Below are positions 55,665 to 64,000 of a DNA stretch of 64,000 nt, one piece after another. The stretch is taken from positions 20,500,088 through 20,564,087 of the forward strand of contig OY757014.1 of assembly GCA_963580285.1 (NCBI GenBank). The letters are read 5' to 3'. Position 1 is the first letter of the stretch. Every line of letters begins with the position of its first letter. The notes below the pieces were generated by a model that saw only the letters and a program-made list of their open reading frames with translations, did no database searches and had not been told where the DNA came from. Made by a program: the position numbers and the translations under genes. The stretch is from Lucinisca nassula (taxonomy: Eukaryota; Mollusca; Bivalvia; Lucinida; Lucinidae).

Positions 55665-57057
55665 ACTCGTCGTTACCTCAGTTTCACAAAAGACCATACA
55701 AAGCACGGTTTATTGCAAATGCGGGTTCCTGTACCACTACAAAACTTTCTAGATTATTAACGTCATGTCTTACTGCCATCAAAGTCTATCAAAGAACAGG
55801 GAGAAATCTATTTGGATATAAAAATTCGAATGAGGTTTATTTTTGTTATGGTTTGTCTTTGGGTGTTTGTGTCGCTGATATTATTTTATTTTGGATAGCC
55901 TATTGGCCATTTTTTGGGAAAGTAACTGTCCTTTTGGCTTCCCGCTATTTATGTTTCCATTATGATCTGTTCTTTCATGTTTTTTGTTTGGTGCCTCTGA
56001 TGGGAGCTGTGGGTTAATTGTATCGATTCCTGATCATTGCCTCCACTTCTATTCTAATGAATAAAAATCCAGACATTTTTGTGATTTTTGTCTGTCTACA
56101 CTACGTCATAGTCTTATAAAAGAAAACTTGACTTGAATGGACTTTCCAAAGAGAAGATTTCCTCTGTGTTACAAATAGTGTAAGAAATGCTTTTCTTCTC
56201 TTTTGAATAACGTAACAATTATACATTATGTTCATGTCAGAACGTGTGTGAAGCTCTTACTTTTCTACTTGACACAAGTTATATAAGATTTGGTACTAAG
56301 AGATTTGGACAAACTGTGGGAACTCCGATGGGCACCAAATGCACACCACTTGTAGCTGATTGACCCTGTATTGTTATGAAAGAAACCTCAAGGTATCTCT
56401 TTCTGTTGAAAAGAAATCTGAAGCTCTAGCCTTAAGACTAACTGTAACGTTTATTTTTGTTATGCCAGCTGGCTCCTGTTATATTACTCTAGTCCGGCCC
56501 AACGGAGTCAAACTGTTGGTTTTCGTTTGCTTCAGTATTCCAGTTGTGAATCCTTATCGTTGTTTAAAGTAATTTGATGCACTTCCATGCGGACTGAACA
56601 AAGTGTTTTTACACTCTTCTGGAGTCCATGTCTGTTGATCTGAACATTGATATTTGCCATTTTGTCTATGGATTAATGATTTTGGATTAACGCTTTGGTA
56701 CTACGACCTAAACTACTTTAAACTACGACATAACCAAGTGAGAGGGCGGTGGACATGTAAAATTGATTTAACCCCCATCCCGTCTCAGTAAAGACCGAGC
56801 GTTTCAAGGCGGTACAATGTCGTGGTTTATTATTGTTGTAGTTCGTCTTTTCTTGCGTTTATTGCTTATATCTTATTATTTTGCACAACCGTTTTGTCAT
56901 TTTGTTGGAAAGTAACTGTCCTTTTGTCTTTCCGCCTACGACGTTTTCATTATAGTGATGATGATTTATATTCGAGATCCTTTCTGTTTGATGTCATGGA
57001 TTGGAGATGTGATTTAATTGTGTCAGTTCCCGATCATTGCATTTACTTCGTTTTTAA
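55665..57057 (+). mobile_element. Penelope-like element, copy D, degraded
   Basis: RT pieces run from FHKRPYKARFIAN (55680) through a nested tail (55834-56050) to motif B (TPMGTKC, near 56325) and YERNLKVSLS. From about 56460 the 3' untranslated region follows, with many changes, ending at the PLE 3' terminus near 57057. Motif C is lost. The frames 56360-56572 and 56822-57067 are fragments of this copy. Confidence 0.7.
55834..56050 (+). mobile_element. PLE 3'-tail copy with target duplication, nested in copy D
   Basis: ATTC(G/T)AATGA flanks it at 55824-55833 and 56051-56060, giving a 10-bp target duplication and fixing the element's 3' end at …TTGCCTCCACTTCT. It is 5'-truncated at GGTTTATTTTTGTTATGG. 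Confidence 0.8.
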
Positions 57058-57059
57058 AG

Positions 57060-57910
57060 CAATTTGACCTGGTGAACTAGCCTTTAACCGACAAAACCTA
57101 TATTCAAACTTGACCGAGATAGCACCAAGTCATTTATTCTGAGAAAGCTTCACAAAGACTGAAGCAGAACTGTTGACTCTAGAAAGCAAACAATATTTTA
57201 AAGCTATTCGACCTTATAACCTAGCTTTTATCAGGCATGATCCACATTCAAACGTGACTAAAGACACGGTCAATACTACAATTCTGTATATTTTCATCAA
57301 TACTGAAGCAAAACTATGGCCTTAGAAGGGTGAAAAAGGTATTAAATTAAGGTGTAACTATACCAAATTTAGTGACACAGATGCCTTAAATCAAATTCAA
57401 GCAATTTGACCTAGTAACCTAGTTTTGGTCAAATGCGCTTGCTTAACCATGAAATCATAAAGACAAACATTTTGGTATAGATTCACGAAGATTGATGCAA
57501 ACCTGTAGCCTATAGAGGTGAACAAGTCATTAAACTAATTTAATCTAGTACCTATTTTTTACAACAGACTTAACCCATATTCGATGTTTACCATGATATC
57601 ATCAAGACAAATATTTTTATATAGTTTCACGAAGATTGAAGCGAAATTACGGCTTCTAGATGGTTAACATGGTTTGAAAGCAATTTGACGTAGCGGCTTA
57701 GTGTTTGATCCAGTATGACCAATATTTGAATTCCATCAAGATATCATGAGGACAAACATTCTGATATAGTTTCATGAAAACTGAAGATAATTAATGGCTT
57801 ATAGCAAGAGAACAAGCTTTTGAAGTTATTTGACCTACTATCCTAGATTTGATATAGTACGACCCATATTCGAGCTTGTCCAAGATATTATCAAGGCTAA
57901 CTAAGCCATA
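57060..57910 (+). repeat. Pearl-like tandem core without ends
   Basis: About six ~150-bp degenerate units with AATTTGACCTAGTAACCTAG, CATATTC-AACTTGACC and ATAGTTTCA(T/C)GAA. A 40-bp retrozyme family-2 scrap (GTAACTATACCAAATTTAG) interrupts it at about 57355-57392. Confidence 0.55.
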
Positions 57911-58429
57911 TAATCTCATAAGATAGAAGTGGAAGTAATGAACAGGAATCGATACAATTAACCCACAGCTCCAATCAGAGACACCAAAGATAAAGAAACA
58001 CAAGCATGAAACAACAGACCCCAATGGAAACACCAACAGCGGAAAACCAAAAGGACAATTACTTTCCCACAAAATGGCCGATAGGCTATCCAAAACAAAA
58101 TAATATAGGCGACACAAACAGCCAAATACAAACCGTTACAAAAATAAACCGCGACAGAAGAACCGCCTGGGTACGGTCAGCGGAAACGAATTCCACATGG
58201 GGGGTTAAATCGATTTTATGTGCCCACAATCCTCGCCCTTACTTCCGTCGCAATTTAGACAAATAATTTGTTCGGTCAGCATGGAGGACTCCTAACTCAT
58301 CGTTGCAACATCTCCGTGAACACAAAAATCAAACAACCACAGAGATGAAACAACGGTGAGGACTCGTCAGCAAGAAACCACTGAAATGCCGGAGCAAAAG
58401 AAAACCAACAATTAGACTCCGATGGGCCC

Positions 58430-58535
58430 AACCAGAGACAGAGTATCAGGCACCAACCAACGTTACAATGAATTAGATCGCTCTAATTCGCAGTAAGCCT
58501 TTACGCTGGAACCGTCATAGAATCTGAGGCCTGAC
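58430..58535 (-). promoter_or_regulatory. SECIS-like hairpin in PLE copy F, with extended apical loop
   Basis: Minus strand: ATGA (58515-58518), 12 nt, AAA, an extra ~33 nt, second arm GTTGGTGCC, TGAT (58445-58448). The extra part folds on its own as GAATTAGA-GCGA-TCTAATTC (58470-58489). The A-to-G change in the second arm keeps pairing as a wobble compared with copies B and E. Confidence 0.45.
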
Positions 58536-58653
58536 CCACAGGCGTGCAATTAAAGAGGGAAGCAAAGTTGTCAACCGTGATTGGGTTAACTACTATGCAT
58601 GCAGTCTGTCGTATAACATTTATTTTGTTGGGTGCTAAAGTCCTTGCGGTTAT

Positions 58654-58908
58654 TTGTTTGTTTGTTTGATTTGAGGTTTAACGTCCCCGTCAACACTGTA
58701 AAGGTCATTTTGGAGACGTTGCTTCCAATTTTGTGGGACTTTAACCCGACATTGAGATGAAATGGCATCTGAAGCCCTGTCGCCCAATGAAATCAATAGG
58801 GTTTATTAGCATGGACGGTCTGGCTCGCACCGCGGTTCCTGGACAGGCTTAGATCCTCTAAGCGGTTTACCAGTACTAGTGTGCGGGCCGGATTCAGCTC
58901 TGCGTGGA
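58654..58908 (-). mobile_element. SINE (family 1), 5'-truncated, with perfect 12-bp target duplication
   Basis: CCTTGCGGTTAT flanks it at 58642-58653 and 58909-58920, duplicated from the PLE gene. It ends at CCACGCAGAGCTG, so only the head is missing. The minus-strand frame 58586-58768 is inside. Confidence 0.9.
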
Positions 58909-59077
58909 CCTTGCGGTTATATATTTTTCTGAATTTATATACTAAGTCACCGTAAATTTCGGGTTCAGTTAGATCTTGTTGCAGAAGAGATTTAAGTCCA
59001 ATATTGAATTTTAAAATTAAATCAGAATGTTGTCTACAAAATTTAAAAAGGCTTTGCGTAGTTTATGGTACCGATAA

Positions 59078-59133
59078 TAAAAATCAAAAATGAGTTCCTT
59101 TAAGAGCAATGAAAACATTCGTTAGAAAGATAA
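59078..59133. repeat. 56-bp micro-insertion in the PLE gene
   Basis: GATAA is present on both sides (59073-59077 and 59129-59133), and the uninterrupted PLE site is seen in copy B. The first 37 bp are the same as the insert in the retrozyme at 34331-34367. The identity of the source element is unknown. Confidence 0.7.
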
Positions 59134-60089
59134 CCCTGATTAAGAAGTTTAGCCGTTAACAATTTATTACGAGTGTTGAAGTCAAAATCAAAATTATCGC
59201 GTTTATCATAAATTTTGCAAGAAACAAACCCATCTACAATAGACAGATGTAAATCCAAACACGGGGCCTCGGTATCAGAAGAATTTGCTTTATTTAACTG
59301 AAGTTCCGGGGGGGGGATTGACTGATCAAACCATCGAAATAGGTATTATCAATATTTAATAAATCATCCAAATATCTAGAAGTGGAGCTAAAAGCTTCAA
59401 TGCTTTCAGACTGTTATCAGCAGAAAGGGACATCATGAAGTCTCTCTAATAACAAAACAAAAACAGATCAGCCACAAGTGGTGCGCAATTTGTACCCATC
59501 GGAATACCCACAACTTGTCTAAATAACTTAGTACCAAATCTTAAGTAAATATTGTCAAGTAGAAAGGTGAGAGCTTCACACACCTTCTGACATGACCATA
59601 AAGTTTAGTTTTTATGCTCTTCAGAAGTGAAGAAAGCATTTCTTACATTTAATGCAAGACAGAGGGAGTCTTCCCTATGAAATTTCTACTCAATTAAATC
59701 ATTAAGTTTTTCATTTATAAGATTATGAGGAAGTGCAGTGTAAAGGATGGAAAAATCATGAGTAGACAGATTTGAAGCACGAAAACGTCTGGATTTTAAT
59801 TTATTCAAAACGTCATTAGAATCTTTTATAGACCAAAAGAGATTTCTACCTGATCTTTCGAAGACGCTGTCGCAATTTTATCACATATTTTTGATAGCAG
59901 TAAAACATGTAGTTAATAATTTAGAGAGTTCAGTGGTGGTACAAATGCTTGAATTTGCAATCGAACGAGCTTTGTATGGTCTTTTATGAAGTTTAGGTAA
60001 CCGATATAATGTAGGAAGCTTGTCTTGGCCATCTGTAAAACAGACAGCAAACTTGGTTGCTGAATGACAAATGCCGTCATCAACTAAAT

Positions 60090-60220
60090 ATAAGTGAAGG
60101 CAATGATCAGGAATCGATACAATTAAACCACAGCTCTCATCAGAGACACCAAAGGAAAAGAAACACAAACATGAAACAACAAACCCTAATGGAAACATCA
60201 ATAGCGGAAAGCCCTCTCTA
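60090..60220 (-). mobile_element. PLE 3'-tail copy nested in PLE copy F
   Basis: On the minus strand the host gene reads GCTGTAGAGAGGGCTTT, then the tail (CCGCTATTGATGTTTCC… to CCTTCACTTATAT), then TTAGTTGATGACGGC. Copy E shows the uninterrupted GAGAGGGCTTTAGTTGATG. The 5' junction lies at a GGCTTT shared by tail and target, suggesting microhomology. The frame 59881-60201 is chimeric across this junction. Confidence 0.8.
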
Positions 60221-60599
60221 CAGCTAAAGGCTGCAGTTCATAGGCCTTAGATCCACAAAGTTCTTTCTGAAGAGTGTTAACATAGTGAAGCCGTCAAACA
60301 ATGACCACATTGTTAGCGACCCTATCTGCTGGAGCCAAACGTCTTATGAAATTCTTGAATACCCAGTTTAAGGTGACGTAACGACGTCTTAGGTTTAGGA
60401 GGTAATAAGATCGTATTTTGAGAATAAAAAGAAATGCGATTGTTCACTAATTTCAGAATGCTAAGTTTCCATTCTTTAAGAGCGTTATGGTAAACATACT
60501 CTCGTTTATACCATCGATTACCAAAGTCATTCAAGGCAGCAGCGATTTAATCTCTACATTTATTGGAATTAATTGTAGAAGGAAATCGATGTTGCGGTC

Positions 60600-61028
60600 T
60601 TTTAGCAATTATATTACGTAGCCTAGAATCAGGAATAATTTTTAAATTGCCAGTAATAATATGGCCAGCAGCAGGATAGCAATACAATGAATTTTCACAA
60701 TCACAGGTACCAGGAGTGTAAGTGTCAATATCAAGATCAGAAACAAGTTTATATTGAAATTATCGTAGAATTTTTTTCGCCGTGGTGTCCAGAATCCGTA
60801 ATACAGACATGGGTAATGAACTTAGAAAAGCAAGCATTGAGTGGCGACCATGATTCAATAATATTATGGACAGTCACTTCAGCCTGGTATTGTTTCTTTT
60901 AAAAGCACGCAATTTATGTTTATAATTGCCATTTTTTCTGGTGCCGTGCGATCTAGGTTTACGCCTTCGACAGTCCAGAAGCGAGAAAATATCAAAATGG
61001 GGCATTTTAGATATATTACCCTCATGAT
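60600..61028 (-). pseudogene. PLE linker region with CxC motif
   Basis: Minus strand, after the mariner: HEGNISKM and the Arg/Lys-rich RSHGTRKNGNYKHKLRAF, then after frameshifts DLDIDTYTPGTCDCENS and GHIITGNLKIIPDSRLRN. The TCDC codons lie at 60697-60708. A short linker with CxC between endonuclease and RT is diagnostic of the Naiad/Chlamys PLE clade. The plus-strand frame 60687-60902 is antisense to it. Confidence 0.75.
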
Positions 61029-61029
61029 A

Positions 61030-62355
61030 CAAGGACTGTTCAAATATGAATGCAACTAGAACGTTTTCTCATGAACTAATGCGAAAATCACCTGGAAATA
61101 AATATCACAGCGTAGAAAAACATTTTACATATACATTGATACCAGACCTGTTAAAATCCGTCCACTTTAGCCATGTATATCGTTCGATAAACATTGTCTA
61201 TTCTTGTATACTAATACAAAACATGTTTGGAAGAAGGTCAGAGTACGCCGTTGAAATACGATCCTATATTAAGAACCGTTGTATTCTTAGTATGCGGTGC
61301 AAAGACATTTTTGATGAAATATGTTCGGTTTATGGGCATAATGTCTTTTCCGACTGTTTTTCGTTGGTGTAAGAAATTCAGCTGTGGGCTAGGCTCAACA
61401 GAAGATGCACCACATGATCATCGGCCGAAAAGAGCAACATCTGCCAAGATGGTTGCAAGAGTGAAAGAAAAAGTTGCTACCGATGCACGATACACCACTA
61501 GGCAAATAGCTAGTGTGGTTGGCATCTTAATAGGAGCAGCTCATACAATTCTGAAACGGGATGTGAAAATGAGAAAGATCTGTGCTAGATGGATTCCCCA
61601 TCTGTTGACAGATGAGCAGAAAAAGACACGCGTTCAGTGCGCCAAGAAGTTGCTTTAAAGTTTCCAAATTACAATGCACGGTCTTTCGCTAATGTCGTCA
61701 CAGGTGACGAGACATGGGTTCACTTTTTTGAGCCAAAACGAAAGATTCAGAACAAACTAAATATGGGCTAAAAAGTATTGCAAAAGACCATGCATTGCAA
61801 AGCGGACCATGAGCGTCAAGAAGGTAATGTATGTCATATTTGTTTTCAAATCAGGGCCCTGCTATTCAGGTTGCTGTGCCTAAAGGCGAAGTTTTACAAG
61901 AATAAAGTTCTTCGAAAATTGAAGAAATATTTCAAAGAACGAAGACCCGCAACTGGTTTGGCCAATGTCAGATTGCTACATGATGATTCGTCATCGCACA
62001 AGGCGTTCATTGTGCAAGACTATCTGAAGCAAGAAAAGGTTGTTGAACTCCCTCACCCCCTGTATTCCCCTGACCTTGCCCAGTGTGACTTTGTTTTTGT
62101 TCCCGCGGCTGAAAAAATACCTTTTGGGTCGAAAATTTGTACAGCTTAAACACCTCGATTCTGCAATATTCCAGTGCCTTCATAGTATACCTCGAAAAGA
62201 CTACCAAAATGCATTCTATGATTAGATCAGAAGACTGAAAGTTTGTATATCTGTTAAAAGGGAATACTTTGAGGGGACAAAATAAATTTTTCATCTAAAT
62301 CTATCACGGAACCATTATTATGTGCTTAGTTGCATTCATATTTGAACAGTCGTTG
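61030..62355 (+). mobile_element. mariner transposon, 1326 bp, inserted in PLE copy F
   Basis: Inverted repeats of 29 bp beginning CAAGGACTGTTCAAAT (left, 61030-61058) and CAACGACTGTTCAAAT (right, complement of 62327-62355) differ by one base. TA is duplicated at 61028-61029 and 62356-62357. Removing the element and one TA restores a continuous PLE frame (DNIY/HEGN), which proves both the insertion and its exact target. Confidence 0.95.
61223..62285 (+). pseudogene. mariner transposase (DD34D), broken
   Basis: The reading starts at ATG 61223 (MFGRRSEYAVEIRSYIK, DIFDEICSVYGHN). It shifts frame near 61340 to RWCKKFS…TTRQIASVVG (helix-turn-helix) and WIPHLLTDEQ, the mariner signature. Another shift leads to VVTGDETWVHFFEP (first Asp), KFYKNKVLRKLKKYF, LLHDDSSSH (second Asp) and YSPDLAQCD (third Asp). 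Exactly 34 residues lie between the second and third catalytic Asp, the DD34D spacing of mariner. A further shift near 62090 gives RLKKYLLGRKF and REYFEGTK with TAA at 62283. At least three frameshifts and several stops make it inactive. Confidence 0.9.
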
Positions 62356-62820
62356 TAAATGTTGTCATTGAAGCCGAATGGAAAAGGTGTCTGTAATAAT
62401 TTAATCCATTTTATTTCAGTTTTATGCCGTTTAATAATTTTAAACTTAGCTATAGAATTTACATCACAGTAGCTGTTTTTCACTGGCTGTATAGAAATAT
62501 CTTTTATAGAATGACCTGTACGTTTGAAATGACGGTACATGAAAAGTTATCACATATGTCAAATCCGTATACATACATGTCGAATCGGGCATGTTAACAA
62601 CAGAAAAACGTCTACCGTTTACAGGCGAACAAACGATAGAGGCAGCGCATAAATGTGAACAGCACCTGTACTTCTTAGCATTGCACTTCTTTGGAAAGGA
62701 TTGGTATATTTCCGAAGAATGGGCGATTTTAATAGGAAATAATCTAACTATCAGATTATTTTTAAATAAATAAGTACTACCTGTTCCACTTAAATTAACG
62801 GAAGCGGCAGAAAATAACAT
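62304..62820 (-). pseudogene. PLE N-terminal endonuclease (GIY-YIG) remnant
   Basis: Minus strand from 62820: a Cys-rich block CNAKKYRCCSHLC (first Cys codon about 62683-62685), VNGRRFSVVN and TDLTYVITF, the start of a GIY-YIG domain. At about 62541 a deletion with frame change joins this to MYRHFKRTGHSIKDISI and IKWIKLLQTPFPFGFND, the end of the domain (HF…GH, W-I-x-x-L-x-T-x-x-P-x-G-x-N). The catalytic YVG/Arg middle is lost. The mariner interrupts the frame at 62356. Confidence 0.75.
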
Positions 62821-62888
62821 TAATGTGCCTCAGCAATACCGACGGAAACATAGCTCAAAATTATTAATAGAATGGTTTCAAACGATTT

Positions 62889-62930
62889 GTTTGTTTGTTT
62901 GATTTGAGGTTTAACGTCCCCCGTCAACAC
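62889..62930 (-). mobile_element. 42-bp SINE stub with 12-bp target duplication
   Basis: Only (GTTT)n plus the complement of GACGGGGGACGTTAAACC remain. TTCAAACGATTT flanks it at 62877-62888 and 62931-62942. An extreme case of 5' truncation. Confidence 0.85.
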
Positions 62931-62944
62931 TTCAAACGATTTTT

Positions 62945-63265
62945 ATAGGTTTTCCTTGTATAGCTCTATGTCAAGCCATTGGGCCCCGCCCCGGTGCCAT
63001 TTTTGCCCTTGGACTATAATTAAAAAAAATCTTGGTAGAAGTCCACCAGACAAAGCTTCACACCAAATACCAAAGACCTGGGCCTTTTGATTTCAGACAA
63101 GTGGCTTTGTAAAGGTTTTCCCTATATACCTCTTTGTTAACCCAGTGGGGCCCGGCTCGGTGCCATTTATGGCCCCAGGGTTATTTTTTAACAATCTTGG
63201 TAGAGGTCTACTAGATGAAGCTTCATACCAAATATCAAAGACCTGGGCCTTCTGGCTTCATACAA
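62945..63265 (+). repeat. Two pearl-like core units (inverse of the 51.1-53.1 kb array)
   Basis: Contains GGGCCCCGCCCCGGTGCCA and AATCTTGGTAGAAGTCCACC, which are complements of the units at 51240-53140. No ends. Confidence 0.6.
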
Positions 63266-63269
63266 GTAG

Positions 63270-64000
63270 GTAATAACTATAATACCAAATTGAGTGACCC
63301 AGAGGCCTTTCTGATATTTAATCTTAATCAGAGTGTCTCAACCCCAAAGTTCTGAAACCGAAACGGATGATGGACAAGACCCGGCAAACACAGCACATCC
63401 CCCTCCGAGCACACACCGCCCGACGTTGCCTATGAGACAGGTCAACTGGAGGCATCAGGCAAGAGACGCCCACCCGCGGACTTATAGGCGTCCCCCACCG
63501 AGCCAAAATCAGTAAACATGAGCCACACTCCACGGAAGTCCCGGGCATCAGGAAGGAGATGTCCAAAATAGCGAGACTTGCAAAATTTAAAATATAACAA
63601 AAAGTGTAAACCAAATCCGCTAAGATACATGTCTCACCTGACAAGTTAGTCTTAGTTTTAGTGAAATTAGAATTTTATACTGCAAAAAATAAAGATATGC
63701 TATAGTTATTTAAATCAGTACTTGAGCACTGACGTCAACACCGCAGCATCAACCTCATCACTAAGGAACTGATACTGAGCTGATGATACCCTCGGGGACG
63801 ATCGAATCATCCGCCAGCAGAGATACTGACTAAGTGGTTGCAATTAAGGCGTAACTATACCAAATTTAGTGACACAGAGGCCTTTCTGATATTTATTCTT
63901 CATCAGTGTGTCTCAATCCCAAAGTTCTGAAACCGAAACGGATGATGGACAAGACCCGGCAAACACAGCACACCCCCCTTCGAACACACACCGACCGACG
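63270..64000 (-). mobile_element. Hammerhead-bearing repeat, family 2, tandem arrangement
   Basis: The junction block (CCAAATT-AGTGAC-CAGAGGCCTTTCTG) appears at 63281 and again at 63859, a head-to-tail period of 575 bp (63301 to 63876). The hammerhead at the first junction has a broken core (CTGATTA); the second (63871-63912) is better. On the plus strand each copy opens with the frame SQ(P/S)QSSETETDDGQDPANTA (63333-63515 in the first), and a third copy at 33690-34070 has the same peptide. The second copy runs off the window. Confidence 0.6.
63871..63912 (-). ncRNA. Hammerhead-like ribozyme, variant stem II
   Basis: Minus strand: GACACA, CTGATGA, stem II A-GAA-TAAAT-ATC-A (weak), GAAA, GGCC, TC, TGTGTC. 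Stem I is a perfect 6 bp here, while the 34000-34041 copy has a compensating G-U. Stem II is poor, so activity is doubtful. Confidence 0.5.

Larger units (their letters stand above)
58501..60600 (-). pseudogene. PLE reverse transcriptase gene of copy F with in-frame TGA
   Basis: From 60600 downward: fingers (NRISFYSQN, KPKTSLRHLKLGIQEFHK), VANNVVIV followed by TGA (60294-60296) and then RLHYVNTLQKEL in the same frame, a nested tail, LPTLYRLPKLHKRPYKARS, motif A HDFSILYT (Asp codon at 59755-59757), motif B GIPMGTN (59494-59510), motif C YLDD (near 59365-59380), and the C-terminal part with a 56-bp micro-insertion (59078-59133) and a SINE. A TAA nonsense change and frameshifts also occur, so the gene is dead. 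All three catalytic RT motifs can still be read. Confidence 0.85.
57917..62830 (-). mobile_element. Penelope-like element (Naiad type), copy F, near full length with three nested insertions
   Basis: The 3' terminus is at about 57917 and the 5'-most recognisable part near 62830. After removing a mariner (61030-62355), a PLE tail (about 60090-60220) and a SINE (58654-58908), about 3.2 kb remain. Order on the minus strand: Cys-rich and GIY-YIG endonuclease part, CxC linker, RT fingers with in-frame TGA, RT motifs A, B and C, C-terminal RT, TAA at 58501-58503 overlapping a SECIS-like hairpin, 3' tail. The endonuclease lies N-terminal to the RT, the permuted order of Naiad/Chlamys PLEs. Confidence 0.85.

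Noticed and set aside
57791..58266. Frames on both strands over PLE 3' tails (for example SCGLIVSIPDH on the minus strand)
   Set aside because: Same peptide in every tail copy, but tails lie downstream of the RT stop and end at the element terminus. No evidence of translation.
59881..60201. 106-residue minus-strand frame that looks like one protein
   Set aside because: The first ~40 residues are a nested PLE tail and only the rest is RT. The ATG is supplied by the insertion.
61046..61222. mariner frame starting at ATG 61046
   Set aside because: This part lies within and just after the inverted repeat and has no transposase similarity. The recognisable protein starts at 61223.

Overview
The window looks like a repeat-dense stretch of a bivalve mollusc genome (clam or mussel type). 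The evidence is the mixture of repeats: many 'pearl'/Helentron-like (HINE) elements whose hairpin ends carry GCTCACCTGA-type sequence, tRNA-derived SINEs, palindromic MITEs, and several copies of a Penelope-like element (PLE) with an N-terminal endonuclease. There is no bacterial gene organisation, no rRNA or free-standing tRNA gene, no CRISPR array, and no complete host gene that I can recognise. Nearly every open frame over 60 codons is a decayed transposon gene or a chance frame in a repeat.

The dominant family is the PLE. I count about 19 copies of its 3' tail and six copies that still hold coding sequence (1-1203, 29.0-30.3 kb, 40.2-41.3 kb, 53.2-55.6 kb, 55.7-57.1 kb and 57.9-62.8 kb). 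The fullest copy (minus strand, 57.9-62.8 kb) shows, in order, a GIY-YIG remnant, a TCDC (CxC) linker, then reverse-transcriptase motifs. This permuted order is that of the published Naiad clade. Two copies have a TGA at the same codon, where related elements have Cys, with the frame open on both sides. Three copies keep a SECIS-like hairpin (AUGA..AAA..UGA) at the end of the gene. Together these suggest a selenoprotein-encoding retroelement.

The second notable system is ribozymic. A ~261-bp dispersed repeat (5.9, 11.1, 34.2, 38.7-39.6, 46.7 kb) carries a complete hammerhead ribozyme, so it is a retrozyme. A second repeat (33.7 and 63.3-64.0 kb), with a ~575-bp head-to-tail period, carries a second hammerhead-like fold.

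Layout. 0-1.2 kb: PLE. 1.4-8.4 kb: a nest in which a tandem bivalve repeat was invaded by a PIF/Harbinger derivative (2870-4093) and a pearl-like element (4190-6479), the latter itself invaded by a retrozyme. 8.6-13 kb: a 70-bp perfect palindrome, a retrozyme and tRNA-SINEs. 13.1-16.1 kb: a large pearl-like element. 16.5-25 kb: SINEs and MITEs. 26.8-28.8 kb: a pearl-like element. 29-41 kb: PLE pieces, palindromic MITEs and a few host-exon-like segments on the minus strand. 43.07-44.42 kb: a hAT element. 44.7-50.4 kb: PLE tails, SINEs and a LINE fragment. 50.4-64 kb: PLEs, pearl-like arrays and a mariner (61030-62355) inserted in the longest PLE.

The insertion order can be read from target duplications (TA, TTA, 8 bp, 12-15 bp) and from comparing filled with empty copies. 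All element boundaries not fixed by a target duplication are approximate. Every transposon gene seen is broken.
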